Positions 11,509-19,496 are shown, counted from the stretch's first letter. The stretch is 64,000 nucleotides of DNA from Phenylobacterium sp. SCN 70-31 (GCF_001724605.1 NZ_MEEX01000005.1:1-64000), one strand, 5' to 3'. Numbers and translations are program-made. The notes: generated by a model not told the origin, from the letters alone.

Positions 11509-11970
11509 TTGGCTTGCGAGATCACCCCCTTCGAAATCACCGGCGATGGCTTCGTGATCAGCGACGACCCTTCCCGCTTCGACTTGCCTCGCGCCCACCG
11601 CTGGATCGCGACCGAAAGCTATTGGGCCGAGGGCATCCCGTTCGACACCTTCGCGCGCGCCTGCGCAGGCAGCCTGACCGTCGGCCTGTACGCCGCCGAC
11701 GGAGAGATGGCGGCCATGGCGCGGGTGGTGACCGACCGCGCGACCTTCGGCTGGGTCTGCGACGTCTTCGTGGACGCCGCGCACCGGGGCGCCGGCCATG
11801 GCAAGCGGCTAGTGCGCTACCTGAAGGCCCATCCCGACCTGCAAGGCTTCCGTCGGCTGCACCTGGCCACCCGCGACGCCCATGGCCTCTATCGCCAGTT
11901 CGGCTTCACCGACCTGACCGGCGCCGACCGCTGGATGGAGATCCACGACCGCGACGTGTACCGAAGATAA
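11509..11970 (+). CDS. GNAT family N-acetyltransferase
   Basis: A 153-residue acetyltransferase of the short GNAT type. [16 protein letters not shown] at the N-terminus, the acceptor region [13 protein letters not shown], strand 4 [25 protein letters not shown] (the acetyl-CoA pyrophosphate loop RGAGHGK) and LYRQFGF are family hallmarks. The start is read as TTG 11509 because GGAG lies 6 bases upstream and no ATG fits; an in-frame TTG four codons earlier is an alternative. Acceptor unknown. Confidence 0.8.
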   Translation: MACEITPFEITGDGFVISDDPSRFDLPRAHRWIATESYWAEGIPFDTFARACAGSLTVGLYAADGEMAAMARVVTDRATFGWVCDVFVDAAHRGAGHGKRLVRYLKAHPDLQGFRRLHLATRDAHGLYRQFGFTDLTGADRWMEIHDRDVYRR

Positions 11971-11982
11971 GGCGTTCGAGGC

Positions 11983-12432
11983 TCACAGCCCACAACGTGG
12001 TAGCTGAGGGCCGTGCCACTGGATCATCTCGACGTCCTCCAAGGGACCAGGGCCAGGCGCACCGGTCGAGATGGTTATCTCGGCCCCTTCAACACCTGCT
12101 CGCCGCACGCCCACCAGGTTCCGAAAGGTTCCTCGGAGGGTCGCCATTCGCCGTTGACGCGATGAATGAAACTCCGATTGCTTGTCCCAGTCGACATGGA
12201 TCGCATGCGCGCGTGACTGCGAGGAGCAGTAGTCGCGCCAACTCGAGTAGAGCCCCAGGTTCTCGAACTCTGCGACGACCAGTCCCGTCACTTGAACACG
12301 CTGGCCGTCCCAGCGATCCGGATGCGCGCTCAAGTCGATGATGGAGACAACAGCGAGGCCGTCTGGTGCGGGAGGAAGGCTTGCGCACCCCGCCGATATC
12401 AAAGCCAGCAGCGAGGCCATTCGCGCGCTCAT
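11983..12432 (-). CDS. lipoprotein, unknown function
   Basis: A 149-residue protein with a lipoprotein signal ending LISAGCASL (lipobox Cys at about residue 16). The mature portion contains SIIDLSAHPDRWDGQRVQVTGLVV, a pattern often seen in small OB-fold-like domains, and two further Cys near DYCSSQSR and LPRCGL. Base composition (about 58-60% GC in the 3' half) is lower than its neighbours, which may mark a more recent acquisition. No function assigned. Confidence 0.7.
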   Translation of the reverse strand: MSARMASLLALISAGCASLPPAPDGLAVVSIIDLSAHPDRWDGQRVQVTGLVVAEFENLGLYSSWRDYCSSQSRAHAIHVDWDKQSEFHSSRQRRMATLRGTFRNLVGVRRAGVEGAEITISTGAPGPGPLEDVEMIQWHGPQLPRCGL

Positions 12433-12447
12433 GCCGACGATAGGAAA

Positions 12448-13017
12448 TCAGGCCTCTGCGATCGTCAATTCCGGCCAGCGTGCCTTGGCCGAGGCGGCGA
12501 TGCGGGGGAAGTTCTTCGCGCCCCGCCCGGGCGTCGGCCTCAGCACGCGGGCGAACAGGTCGTCGAGGCCGAACGGCGCCACCACCGTCATCGTGTCGTC
12601 GGGCTCCAGGCGAACGCCCACGGCGTGCAAGGGGCTTACGAAGCGGGTGAGGGCCTCGGCCGTGCAGGTGAGCGGTTCGTAGGGCAGACCGAACTTGTCT
12701 TCGAACCAGACGTGGACGCGGGCCTGGTTGCGCACCTCCACGAGGTCTCGGAGCGGCGGTTCGAACGCGGCGGCGACGCGCCGGATCACCACATCCTCGG
12801 CTTCGTAGGAGATGTCGGAGGCGTCAAAGTAACCGACGTCGTAGTCCTTGATCCCGTAGTCGGGATCGCGGCCGCCCAGGTGGTTCAGCACCCGCTGGTA
12901 GATCGCGCCCGAGAAGATCAGCCAATCGGGCGGGTCGAGGCTGCGGATCGTCCGCATCACCGCCATCAGCGGGGCCGAGCGCCGCAGGATCGTCTCCAGC
13001 TCGGCGGCGTGCTTCAC
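12448..13017 (-). CDS. nucleotidyltransferase family protein (NTP_transf_6 type)
   Basis: A 189-residue protein matching the DUF925/NTP_transf_6 family of putative nucleotidyltransferases: WLIFSGAIYQRVLNHLGGRDPDYGIKDYDVGYFD, then SYEAEDVVIRRV, VRNQARVHVWFEDKFG and AEALTRFVSPLHAVGVRLE. The two Asp of KDYDVGYFD would bind metal. The GTG start at 13017 overlaps the thiD stop as GTGA, so the pair is translationally coupled. Substrate unknown. Confidence 0.85.
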   Translation of the reverse strand: MKHAAELETILRRSAPLMAVMRTIRSLDPPDWLIFSGAIYQRVLNHLGGRDPDYGIKDYDVGYFDASDISYEAEDVVIRRVAAAFEPPLRDLVEVRNQARVHVWFEDKFGLPYEPLTCTAEALTRFVSPLHAVGVRLEPDDTMTVVAPFGLDDLFARVLRPTPGRGAKNFPRIAASAKARWPELTIAEA

Positions 13018-13829
13018 GCGCGCCCCCGCAGCGGCCAGGCGTGGTCCAGCGGGCCGTGACCGGCGCCCAGGCCGGGCGCGCAGAGCATGGCGTTGTGGAC
13101 GTAGTCCCACGCCCGCGCGACCGCCGACGTCAGGTCGAGCCCCTGGGCCAGCCCGGCGGCGCAGGCCGAGGCCAGGGTGCAGCCCGTGCCGTGGGTGTGG
13201 CGGCTGTCGATCCGCTCGCCCTCGAACGCGGTTTCGCCGGCCGGCGTCATCAGGAGATCGACCACCCGGTCGCCGGGAACATGGCCGCCCTTCATCAGGA
13301 CGGCGCGCGCGCCGGCCGCCAGCAGCGCCGCGCCCGCCCGCCGGAGATCGTCGGTGGTGGCGACGGGCAGGCCGGTGAGCGCCTCGGCCTCGGGCGCATT
13401 GGGGGTCAGCAGGGCGGCCCGTGGGATCAGCCGCTCGCGCACCGCCGCCACCGCGTCGGCGGCCAGCAGCGAGGCGCCGCCCTTGGCCACCATGACCGGA
13501 TCGACCACGGCCGGGACGGCCGCCTCGTCCAGAAGCTCGGCGACCAGGGCGACGACGGCCGCATCGCCCAGCATCCCGGTCTTGATGGCGTCGGCGCCGA
13601 TGTCGGAGAGGACCGCCCGCGCCTGGGCCGCCACCACGTCGAGCGGGATCGGATGCACGCCGGTGACGCCCAGGGTGTTCTGCACCGTGACCGCCGTGAT
13701 CGCGGTGGCCGCGTAGCCGCCCAGCGCGGTCACGGTCTTGATGTCGGCTTGAATCCCCGCACCGCCGCCGGAATCGGACCCTGCGATCACGAGAACGCGG
13801 CCGAGGGCCGAAGGCGAGGGGGAAGGCAT
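13014..13829 (-). CDS. thiD: hydroxymethylpyrimidine/phosphomethylpyrimidine kinase
   Basis: A 271-residue ribokinase-fold enzyme that phosphorylates HMP and then HMP-phosphate to HMP-pyrophosphate in thiamine synthesis. VLVIAGSDSGGGAGIQADIKTVTALGGYAATAITAVTVQNT at the N-terminus, KTGMLGD, DPVMVAKGG, TPNAPEAEALTG and the anion-hole/catalytic HTHGTGCTLASA (catalytic Cys/Asp region) are diagnostic. Length is typical. The only 74 bp between it and the divergent arsR-like gene leave no room for a TPP riboswitch, and none is seen. Confidence 0.95.
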   Translation of the reverse strand: MPSPSPSALGRVLVIAGSDSGGGAGIQADIKTVTALGGYAATAITAVTVQNTLGVTGVHPIPLDVVAAQARAVLSDIGADAIKTGMLGDAAVVALVAELLDEAAVPAVVDPVMVAKGGASLLAADAVAAVRERLIPRAALLTPNAPEAEALTGLPVATTDDLRRAGAALLAAGARAVLMKGGHVPGDRVVDLLMTPAGETAFEGERIDSRHTHGTGCTLASACAAGLAQGLDLTSAVARAWDYVHNAMLCAPGLGAGHGPLDHAWPLRGRA

Positions 13830-13877
13830 GATCGCCGATAGCGCGTTTCCGACAGCGCATCATATATCTTGACGGTT

Positions 13878-13897
13878 ATATTTCTACATAAGAATAT
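13878..13897. promoter_or_regulatory. AT-rich imperfect palindrome (ArsR-type operator candidate)
   Basis: ATATTTCTAC/ATAAGAATAT is an inverted repeat matching at 7 of 10 positions, typical in size and composition of ArsR/SmtB operators. It lies 7 bases upstream of the ArsR start and overlaps a TTGACG-N17-GAATAT promoter (13869-13897), fitting autoregulation. Confidence 0.5.
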
Positions 13898-13903
13898 TAC
13901 CGG

Positions 13904-14206
13904 GTGAGCCCGTTCGAAGCCCTCGCCGAACCCAATCGCCGCCGGATCCTGGATCTTCTGCGCGGCGGCGAACGACCGGCGGGCGAGCTGGTGGACGCGC
14001 TAGCGATCAGCCAGCCGGGCGTCTCCAAGCACCTGAAGTTGCTGCGCGAGGCCGGCCTGGTGCGGATGCGCGCCGACGGCCAGCGGCGGCTCTACAGCCT
14101 TGAGCCGGACGGCCTCGCCGAGATGGACGCCTGGCTTGCGTCCTACCGCCATTTCTGGACCCGCCGTCTGGCGGCCCTCGAAGATCATCTGGAGCGCGAG
14201 CAATGA
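13904..14206 (+). CDS. ArsR family transcriptional regulator
   Basis: A 100-residue winged-helix regulator: SPFEALAEPNRRRILDLLRGGERPAGELVDALAISQPGVSKHLKLLREAGLV is the classic ArsR DNA-binding region. It lacks the Cys metal ligands of arsenic or zinc sensors, and belongs to the SdpR-like group that is typically co-transcribed with SRPBCC genes. The GTG start at 13904 has no ribosome-binding site and lies about 7 bases after a candidate -10, so the mRNA may be leaderless. Its stop overlaps the next start as ATGA. Confidence 0.92.
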   Translation: MSPFEALAEPNRRRILDLLRGGERPAGELVDALAISQPGVSKHLKLLREAGLVRMRADGQRRLYSLEPDGLAEMDAWLASYRHFWTRRLAALEDHLEREQ

Positions 14207-14706
14207 ACGTCGATCCCGACCTCGGCGAGGTCGTCCGCCAGGGCGAGACCGTCACGCTGATCTTCCGCCGCCGCTTCGCCCGGCCGGTCGAGAAGGTGTG
14301 GGCGGCCCTGACCGTCCCCGAACGTATCTCCGACTGGTTCGCCGAGGCCAGAGTCGACCGGCTGGAGCCGGGCGGGACGATCCAGCTCTATTTCACCGGC
14401 GCCGACTATCGCAGCCTGGCCCGGATCGAGGTGCTGGACCCGCCCCGCACCATCGCCTGGACCTGGTCCGAACTGGACGGAAGCAAGGCGTCGCGCGTGC
14501 GCTTCGACCTGGAGCCCGACGGCGACGGCTGCCGCCTCACGCTCACCCATTCCGAGCTGCCGGCCGACGAGTCGTCGGGCGTGCTCTCGGGCTGGCACGC
14601 GCACCTGGAGGCGGTGGAGGACGCCTGCGACGGCGTCTTCACGCCCTGGGACACCCTGATCGCGCGCGAAAAGCGGATCGCCCCGCTCTACGCCCCGCCC
14701 GTCTGA
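14203..14706 (+). CDS. SRPBCC (AHSA1-like) domain protein
   Basis: A 167-residue START/AHSA1-fold protein: TLIFRRRFARPVEKVWAALTVPERISDWF, EPGGTIQLYF, and the terminal GWHAHLEAVEDACDG helix are typical. Such proteins bind hydrophobic ligands and are usually coupled to an ArsR regulator, as here (ATGA overlap). The last six codons lie inside the first copy of a 32-bp direct repeat that flanks the downstream toxin-antitoxin module. Confidence 0.9.
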   Translation: MNVDPDLGEVVRQGETVTLIFRRRFARPVEKVWAALTVPERISDWFAEARVDRLEPGGTIQLYFTGADYRSLARIEVLDPPRTIAWTWSELDGSKASRVRFDLEPDGDGCRLTLTHSELPADESSGVLSGWHAHLEAVEDACDGVFTPWDTLIAREKRIAPLYAPPV

Positions 14707-14718
14707 CGGATCGCGGCC
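14687..14718 (+). repeat. 32-bp direct repeat, copy 1
   Basis: Identical to 15390-15421 except one base (T versus C). This copy encodes the C-terminus and stop of the SRPBCC protein on the plus strand. It abuts the stop codon of the ParE-like toxin at 14719. Confidence 0.95.
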
Positions 14719-15051
14719 TCAGTCTTCGAGCAGGCGGCGTTCGAGCAGAGCCTGCATGTCTCTTCGACTGTCGGCGACGACCATGACCACGACCGCCGCG
14801 TCATACAGACGATAGATCAACCGATATCGTCCGAGGCGCACCTGCCGGTAATCGGTGATCCCCAGCGGAGCCAATTCGCTCGGGATCGCGCCGCGGGCCG
14901 GATGCGTCTCAAGCTTGGAGACACAGTCCAGGATCTCGTCGAGAAGCGCGGCCGCAGCCCGTTCGGACCCATGGGCGGCGACGTACTCGACGATGTCGGC
15001 AAGATCCTGTTCGGCGGCGGCCGTCAGCCGGACGTCGAACCTGCCGCTCAT
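14719..15051 (-). CDS. RelE/ParE family toxin
   Basis: A 110-residue type II toxin: FDVRLTAAAEQDLADIVEYVA at the start, THPARGAIPSELAPLGITDYRQVRLGRYRLIYRL in the middle and ADSRRDMQALLERRLLED at the end match RelE/ParE toxins (gyrase poison or ribosome-dependent RNase; which one cannot be told). Its start overlaps the antitoxin stop by four bases (ATGA). Together with the antitoxin it fills the whole interval between two copies of a 32-bp repeat. Confidence 0.9.
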   Translation of the reverse strand: MSGRFDVRLTAAAEQDLADIVEYVAAHGSERAAAALLDEILDCVSKLETHPARGAIPSELAPLGITDYRQVRLGRYRLIYRLYDAAVVVMVVADSRRDMQALLERRLLED

Positions 15052-15326
15052 TCTTCGGGCGCGAGGCGGCGTCGGAGCGTCTCGACCACGGCGCGCGCCG
15101 GCTTCGTCCGGCCGCTCTCAACCTGCGCCGACCCCAGGGCGAGCACCTTCAGCAGAGCCAGGGCTTCCTGCTGCTGCTCGAAGCTCGCCACGTCCTGGAG
15201 CACGGCCTTGGCTTCGCCGTTCTGGGTGATGACCAGCGGCCGGCGATCTTCAGCCAACTGCGCCAGGAGTTCGGCTGCATTGGCCTTCAGATAGCTGATC
15301 GGCTTGACCTGGGTGGAATATCGCAC
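15048..15326 (-). CDS. Phd/YefM family antitoxin
   Basis: A 92-residue antitoxin: VKPISYLKANAAELLAQLAEDRRPLVITQNGEAKAVLQDVASFEQQQEALALLKVLALG is the Phd/YefM DNA-binding fold, and the flexible charged C-terminus (ESGRTKPARAVVETLRRRL) would wrap the toxin. It starts with GTG at 15326 and precedes the toxin gene, the normal order. A palindrome and an 11-bp tandem repeat 13-37 bases upstream are likely the binding site for autoregulation. Confidence 0.9.
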   Translation of the reverse strand: MRYSTQVKPISYLKANAAELLAQLAEDRRPLVITQNGEAKAVLQDVASFEQQQEALALLKVLALGSAQVESGRTKPARAVVETLRRRLAPEE

Positions 15327-15338
15327 GGCTCGAACCCG

Positions 15339-15363
15339 ACTGAATTCAGTCCGAATTTAGTCC
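15339..15363. promoter_or_regulatory. toxin-antitoxin operator
   Basis: A perfect 12-bp palindrome ACTGAATTCAGT (15339-15350) overlaps a tandem 11-bp repeat, GAATTCAGTCC then GAATTTAGTCC (15342-15363), that is, half-sites one helical turn apart. This layout suits cooperative binding by a Phd-type antitoxin. Confidence 0.6.
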
Positions 15364-15389
15364 GCTGATCGTCGGAAGGCAATCGGTCG

Positions 15390-15421
15390 TCTACGCCCCG
15401 CCCGCCTGACGGATCGCGGCC
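15390..15421 (+). repeat. 32-bp direct repeat, copy 2
   Basis: Second copy of the repeat at 14687-14718 (one mismatch). Here the complementary strand encodes the C-terminal VWAAIRQAGGA and stop of FolP. Confidence 0.95.
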
Positions 15422-16221
15422 CAGACCTTGAGCGCCTGGGCCGTTTCGGCCACGTCGTGGACCCGGACGGCGGCGACGCCGGCCTCCGCGCCGGCCAGGG
15501 CCGCAGCGATGGAGCCGCCCAGGCGCGCGTCGGGCGCGGCGCCGCCGTCGAGGGCGCCGATGAAGCTCTTGCGGCTCGCGCCCAGCAGCACGGGGAATCC
15601 CAAGGCCACGATGCGGTCCAGATGCGCCAGGACGGGCAGGTTGTGGCGGGTCATGTGCTTGCCGAAGCCCACGCCCGGGTCCAGCCAGATGCGCTCGCGC
15701 GCCACGCCCGCTGCGACGGCCGCCTCGGCCCGCTCGGCCAGGAACTCCGCCACCTCGCCGACCACGTCGTCGTAGCGCGGCTCGGCCTGCATGGTCCGCG
15801 GCTCGCCCTGCATGTGCATCAGCACCACCTCGCAGCCCAGGCCCGCGGCGGTGTCCAGGCTGGCCGGATCGTGGCGCAGGGCGGTGACGTCGTTCCAGAT
15901 CGTGGCGCCGGCGGCGACGGCCGCGCGCGCCACCTCGGGCTTCATCGTATCGACCGAGATCGCGACGTCGCTCTCAGCCCGGATCGCGCGGATCAGCGGG
16001 ACCAGCCGCTCGATCTCCACCCCGGCCGGGACGGGATCGGCGCCCGGCCGCGTGGATTCCGCACCCAGGTCCAGGATGTGCGCGCCTTCCGCGACGAGGC
16101 GGCGGGCATGGGCCAGGGCGACATCGGAGTCGAGGAAACGGCCGCCGTCCGAAAAGCTGTCGGGCGTCACGTTGACGATCCCCATCACGCGGGGCGGCGG
16201 TCGGTCGGGTCGGAAACTCAT
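15391..16221 (-). CDS. folP: dihydropteroate synthase
   Basis: A 276-residue TIM-barrel enzyme that joins p-aminobenzoate to dihydropterin pyrophosphate in folate synthesis; it is the sulfonamide target. MGIVNVTPDSFSDGGRFLD, ILDLGAESTRPGADPV, ISVDTMKPEVARAA, LDPGVGFGKHMTRHN and LLGASRKSFIG are the classic motifs. Length is normal. Its last codons form copy 2 of the 32-bp repeat; before the toxin-antitoxin module entered, it probably overlapped the SRPBCC gene tail to tail. Confidence 0.97.
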   Translation of the reverse strand: MSFRPDRPPPRVMGIVNVTPDSFSDGGRFLDSDVALAHARRLVAEGAHILDLGAESTRPGADPVPAGVEIERLVPLIRAIRAESDVAISVDTMKPEVARAAVAAGATIWNDVTALRHDPASLDTAAGLGCEVVLMHMQGEPRTMQAEPRYDDVVGEVAEFLAERAEAAVAAGVARERIWLDPGVGFGKHMTRHNLPVLAHLDRIVALGFPVLLGASRKSFIGALDGGAAPDARLGGSIAAALAGAEAGVAAVRVHDVAETAQALKVWAAIRQAGGA

Positions 16222-16270
16222 CGGGCCTCGCCCTGGTCATACCGCCGGACGCGTCGTCTCTGGAAGCGCG

Positions 16271-17893
16271 TCAGATGAGACGCAGGAAACAGGCGGCGTA
16301 GGGCGACAGTCCCACGGACTCGCCGCGCAGTTCGGCCTCGCCGCTGCGCAGCGGATAGAGGTCGGCGCTGGCGAGGCTGGGGTGCGAGAACACCTGCGGT
16401 TCGCCGCTGAAGTTGAAGAGGCAGATCACCGCCTCGTCGTCCTGCTCGCGCACGAAGGCCAGGACCGGCGCATCCAGCTCGGCGAAGGCGATATCGCCCA
16501 GGCGCAGGGCGGGCGAGGCCTTGCGGAAGGCGATCATCTCGCGGGCGAAGGCCAGCATCGAGTCCGGGTCGCCGGCCTGTTCCTCGACCGACAGACCCCG
16601 GTGCTCGGCCGCGAGGGGAAGCCAGGGCTCGCCTTCGGTGAAGCCCATGTTGGGGCCGGGCGTCCAGGGCATCGGCGTGCGGCAGCCGTCACGGCCGCCG
16701 TCGTAGGGCCAGTAGAGGTCGCCCACGGGATCGCGGAGCTGGTCGCGGCGCAGGCTGGCCTGCGGCAGGCCCAGCTCCTCGCCTTGGTAGATCAGCGTCG
16801 TGCCCTTGAGCGCCACCAGCAGGGCGAACAGCATCCTGGCCAGTTCGGGCGGCGCCGACGGCCCGCCGAAGCGGCTGGCCGTCCGCGGCACGTCGTGGTT
16901 CGAGAAGCTGATCGTGGGCCAGTGGTCGGGGAAGCGCGCCAGGGTCTCGTAGTGCGCGGCGACGAAGCCGGGCTGGAGCTTGCGCGCCAGCAGCATCACG
17001 AAGGTGTAGGCCGAATGCAGGCCCTCGTCGGGCGTGCAATAGGCGCCGCAGCGCTCCTCTTCCTCCGAGAACTCGCCGAAGACGAACCGGGCGCCGCCGT
17101 TGACGCCGTCGTGGGCCTCGACCCGCCGCCGGATGACGTCGAGCATCCCGATGTTTTCCGCCAGGTTCGAGTCGTGGAGGTGGCGCTGGAGGTTGCCGGC
17201 GTGGCTCCAGTTGAGGCCGGTGCGGTCCTCCATCGGAACGGACGGATTGGGCGTCAGCGCCGGGTCGTGGAGATAGGTGCCAGCCACGTCCAGGCGGAAA
17301 CCGTCCACGCCCTTGAACAGCCAGTAATCCAGGACCGACAGCGCGGCCTCCCGCGCGGCGGGATTGCGCCAGTTCAGCTTGGGCTGCTGGCGCAGGAACT
17401 TGTGGTGATAGTGTTGACGGCGCTTGGGCTGGTAGGCCCAGGCCGGGCCGCCGAAGACGCTGAGCCAGTTGTTCGGGGCCGTCCCGTCCGGCTGGGGGTC
17501 GGCCCAGACGTACCAGTCGGCCTTGGGTCCGTCCTTGCCGCCGGTCAGGCTCTCCACGAACCAGGGATGGACGTCGGAGGTGTGGCTGAGCACCTCGTCG
17601 AGAACCACCTTCAGGCCGCGCGCATGGGCCTCGTCGAGCAGAAGCTGGAAATCCTCGAGCGTGCCGTAGTCGGCCTGGACGCCCTGGAAGTCGGCGACGT
17701 CGTAGCCCCAGTCGCGGTTCGGCGAGGGATGGATCGGCGACAGCCACAGGCCGTCCACCCCGAGGCTCTGGATGTAGTCCAGCTTGGCGAGGACGCCCGG
17801 CAGGTCGCCGTGTCCGTCGCCGTCGGAGTCGAAGAAGCTGCGGACGTAGACGTGGTAGAGGACCGCGCCCTTCCACCAGGGATCAGCCATCAT
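16271..17893 (-). CDS. GH13 alpha-glucosidase (maltase/oligo-1,6-glucosidase type)
   Basis: A 540-residue cytoplasmic glycoside hydrolase of family 13. Conserved regions: I LKVVLDEVLSHTS, II GFRLDVAGTYLHD (nucleophile Asp in RLDVA), III FVFGEFSEEEE (acid/base Glu) and IV ISFSNHDVPRTASRF (transition-state Asp), plus an N-terminal YHVYVRSFFDSDGDGHGDLPG with a Ca-binding-like DSDGDGHGD loop. It hydrolyses terminal alpha-glucosidic bonds of malto-oligosaccharides or trehalose-like substrates; exact preference unknown. Two adjacent ATGs follow GGAGG; the second (17890) has the better spacing. No signal peptide. Confidence 0.92.
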   Translation of the reverse strand: MMADPWWKGAVLYHVYVRSFFDSDGDGHGDLPGVLAKLDYIQSLGVDGLWLSPIHPSPNRDWGYDVADFQGVQADYGTLEDFQLLLDEAHARGLKVVLDEVLSHTSDVHPWFVESLTGGKDGPKADWYVWADPQPDGTAPNNWLSVFGGPAWAYQPKRRQHYHHKFLRQQPKLNWRNPAAREAALSVLDYWLFKGVDGFRLDVAGTYLHDPALTPNPSVPMEDRTGLNWSHAGNLQRHLHDSNLAENIGMLDVIRRRVEAHDGVNGGARFVFGEFSEEEERCGAYCTPDEGLHSAYTFVMLLARKLQPGFVAAHYETLARFPDHWPTISFSNHDVPRTASRFGGPSAPPELARMLFALLVALKGTTLIYQGEELGLPQASLRRDQLRDPVGDLYWPYDGGRDGCRTPMPWTPGPNMGFTEGEPWLPLAAEHRGLSVEEQAGDPDSMLAFAREMIAFRKASPALRLGDIAFAELDAPVLAFVREQDDEAVICLFNFSGEPQVFSHPSLASADLYPLRSGEAELRGESVGLSPYAACFLRLI

Positions 17894-17945
17894 GACCTCC
17901 GCCCTTTCCTCCCCCGCGAAGCGGCGGGAGAGGGGCCGCGCAGGC

Positions 17946-18566
17946 CTAGACCTCGCTGGTGTCGGTGACGATGCGGCCCACGAGGCCGTACTCCACCGCC
18001 TGCTCGGCGTTCATCCAGAAGTTCCTCTGGGTGTCCTTGACGATCTTGTCGTACGGCTGGCCGGTTTCCTTGGCGATCATCAGGTTGACGCGCTTCTGCA
18101 TCTTGATGATCTCCTCGGCCTCGATCTGGATGTCCGAGGCCTGCCCGCGCACGCCGCCCGCCGGTTGGTGGAGCAGGAAGCGGGTGTTGGGGAGGCAGAG
18201 GCGGTTTTCCTTCTTGGCGCCCAGGAAGATGTGCGCGCCCGCCGAGGCCACCCAGCCGGTGCCGATCACCTTCACCTCGGCGCCGCAGAACCGGATCATG
18301 TCGTGGATGGTGTCGCCGCTCTCCACGTGGCCGCCCGGCGAGTTGATGATCACGCGGATGGGCTTGTCGCTCTCGGCGGCGAACGCGGTGATCTGGGCCG
18401 TGACCCGTTCGGCCAAGCGCATGTCGATCTCGCCGAAGATCAGCACGGTGCGGCTCTTGAACAGCGCGTTCTGGACCGGACCGGCGGTCATGGGCATGTC
18501 GGGCAGGCGGCCCTTGTCCTCGTCGTCGCCGTTGTCGTCGTCGAGGTAGGAAGTCCACTTCAGCAT
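17946..18566 (-). CDS. ClpP-like serine protease subunit (paralogue)
   Basis: A 206-residue Clp protease-type subunit. Ser108 in GWVASAGAH, His133 in FLLHQPAGG and Asp178 in VKDTQRNFW give the catalytic triad with ClpP-like spacing (25 and 45). INSPGGHVESGDTIHDMIRF and NAEQAVEYGLVGRI also fit. The N-terminus differs from housekeeping ClpP: it is acidic (DDDNGDDEDKG) and lacks the usual axial-loop sequence, and no clpX or tig gene is adjacent. It is probably an accessory ClpP homologue; whether it pairs with ClpX/ClpA or forms mixed rings is unknown. Confidence 0.85.
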   Translation of the reverse strand: MLKWTSYLDDDNGDDEDKGRLPDMPMTAGPVQNALFKSRTVLIFGEIDMRLAERVTAQITAFAAESDKPIRVIINSPGGHVESGDTIHDMIRFCGAEVKVIGTGWVASAGAHIFLGAKKENRLCLPNTRFLLHQPAGGVRGQASDIQIEAEEIIKMQKRVNLMIAKETGQPYDKIVKDTQRNFWMNAEQAVEYGLVGRIVTDTSEV

Positions 18567-18694
18567 CAGGGTCGCCTCAAAGAAGTTCGTCCCTCACGAG
18601 TTATTGGTCCGCGGCCCATCCCGCAAGCGCCGAGGCGGCTTTCCCTCGCCGCCACGGCCGCTGAACTCCGGCGGGGCGCCGGCATTCTTTTCCC

Positions 18695-19438
18695 GTGGCT
18701 CGCCCCCTGTTCCACCTGAAGACGGTCTCGCCGCGCGCGCTGGCCTGGGCCGGCGTCGGCGCCCTGGTGCTCGACCTGGCGGTCGCCGCGCTCCTGCTGG
18801 GCGTGGCCGTGGCCCGCTGGGCGCCGCCGCAGGACCTGCCCTGGACGCCGCTGCGGCTGGACGAGCCGGTCGGAATCGCCACGCGCGCCAAGTTCGAGGC
18901 GGTCGCCGGGGATCCGGCCCGATGCCGCGCGGTCCTGGCCGAGGGCGGTGTGGCCTTCGTCGAGGCGCCGGCGCGCCCGGACGGCGCCTGTCCGACCGAG
19001 GGCACGTTGCGGCTGGGACCGGGCGCGCTGCCGCTCTCCCCCGCCCGGCCGACGATGACCTGTCCCCTGGCCCTGGCCTACGTCTTCTGGACGCGCCACG
19101 ACGTGCAGCCTGCCGCCCGCGCCGAACTGGGCCAGCCGATCTCGCGGATCGGACACTACGGAACCTTCGCCTGCCGCAACGTCTATGGCCGCGCGACCGG
19201 AGTCCGGAGCGAGCACGCCGCCGCCAACGCGCTCGACGTAGCGGCTTTCCGCGCCGCGTCGGGGACCGAGATCGGCGTCCTGCGAGACTTTCGGGGGGAG
19301 GACGCCGAGGGACGCTTCCTTCGCCGCGTCCGTGACGGCGCCTGCCGCTGGTTCCGCGCCACGCTCAGCCCCGACTACAACGCCGCCCACGCCGATCACC
19401 TGCACCTGGATCGGGGACGTTTCGCCGCGTGCCGGTGA
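18695..19438 (+). CDS. extensin-like C-terminal domain protein (membrane-anchored)
   Basis: A 247-residue protein with one N-terminal transmembrane segment (about 15-45) and an extracytoplasmic extensin-like domain (PF06904): CRAVLAEGGVAFVEAP, CPTEGTLRL, MTCPLALAYVFWTRHDVQPAA, IGHYGTFACRNVYGRATGVRSEHAAANALDVAAF and HADHLHLDRGRFAACR. The HxxxxxxxxD and terminal HxDHxH pattern resembles D,D-peptidase-like (Hedgehog/VanY) metal sites, so it may act on cell wall. It starts with GTG and lacks an obvious ribosome-binding site. Divergent to the clpP-like gene. Confidence 0.8.
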   Translation: MARPLFHLKTVSPRALAWAGVGALVLDLAVAALLLGVAVARWAPPQDLPWTPLRLDEPVGIATRAKFEAVAGDPARCRAVLAEGGVAFVEAPARPDGACPTEGTLRLGPGALPLSPARPTMTCPLALAYVFWTRHDVQPAARAELGQPISRIGHYGTFACRNVYGRATGVRSEHAAANALDVAAFRAASGTEIGVLRDFRGEDAEGRFLRRVRDGACRWFRATLSPDYNAAHADHLHLDRGRFAACR

Positions 19439-19496
19439 CTCGAAGGTCCCCACGCCTTGACCTTCCGGCAGGCCGCGTCGCAAATGGCCGCGAACT

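Noticed and set aside
12448..13863. 471-residue single gene covering nucleotidyltransferase and thiD
   Set aside because: The upstream portion is a frame-shifted reading of thiD; the true nucleotidyltransferase starts at the GTG overlapping the thiD stop.
13830..13903. TPP riboswitch before thiD
   Set aside because: Only 74 bp separate thiD from the divergent arsR gene, and no TPP core motifs are visible.
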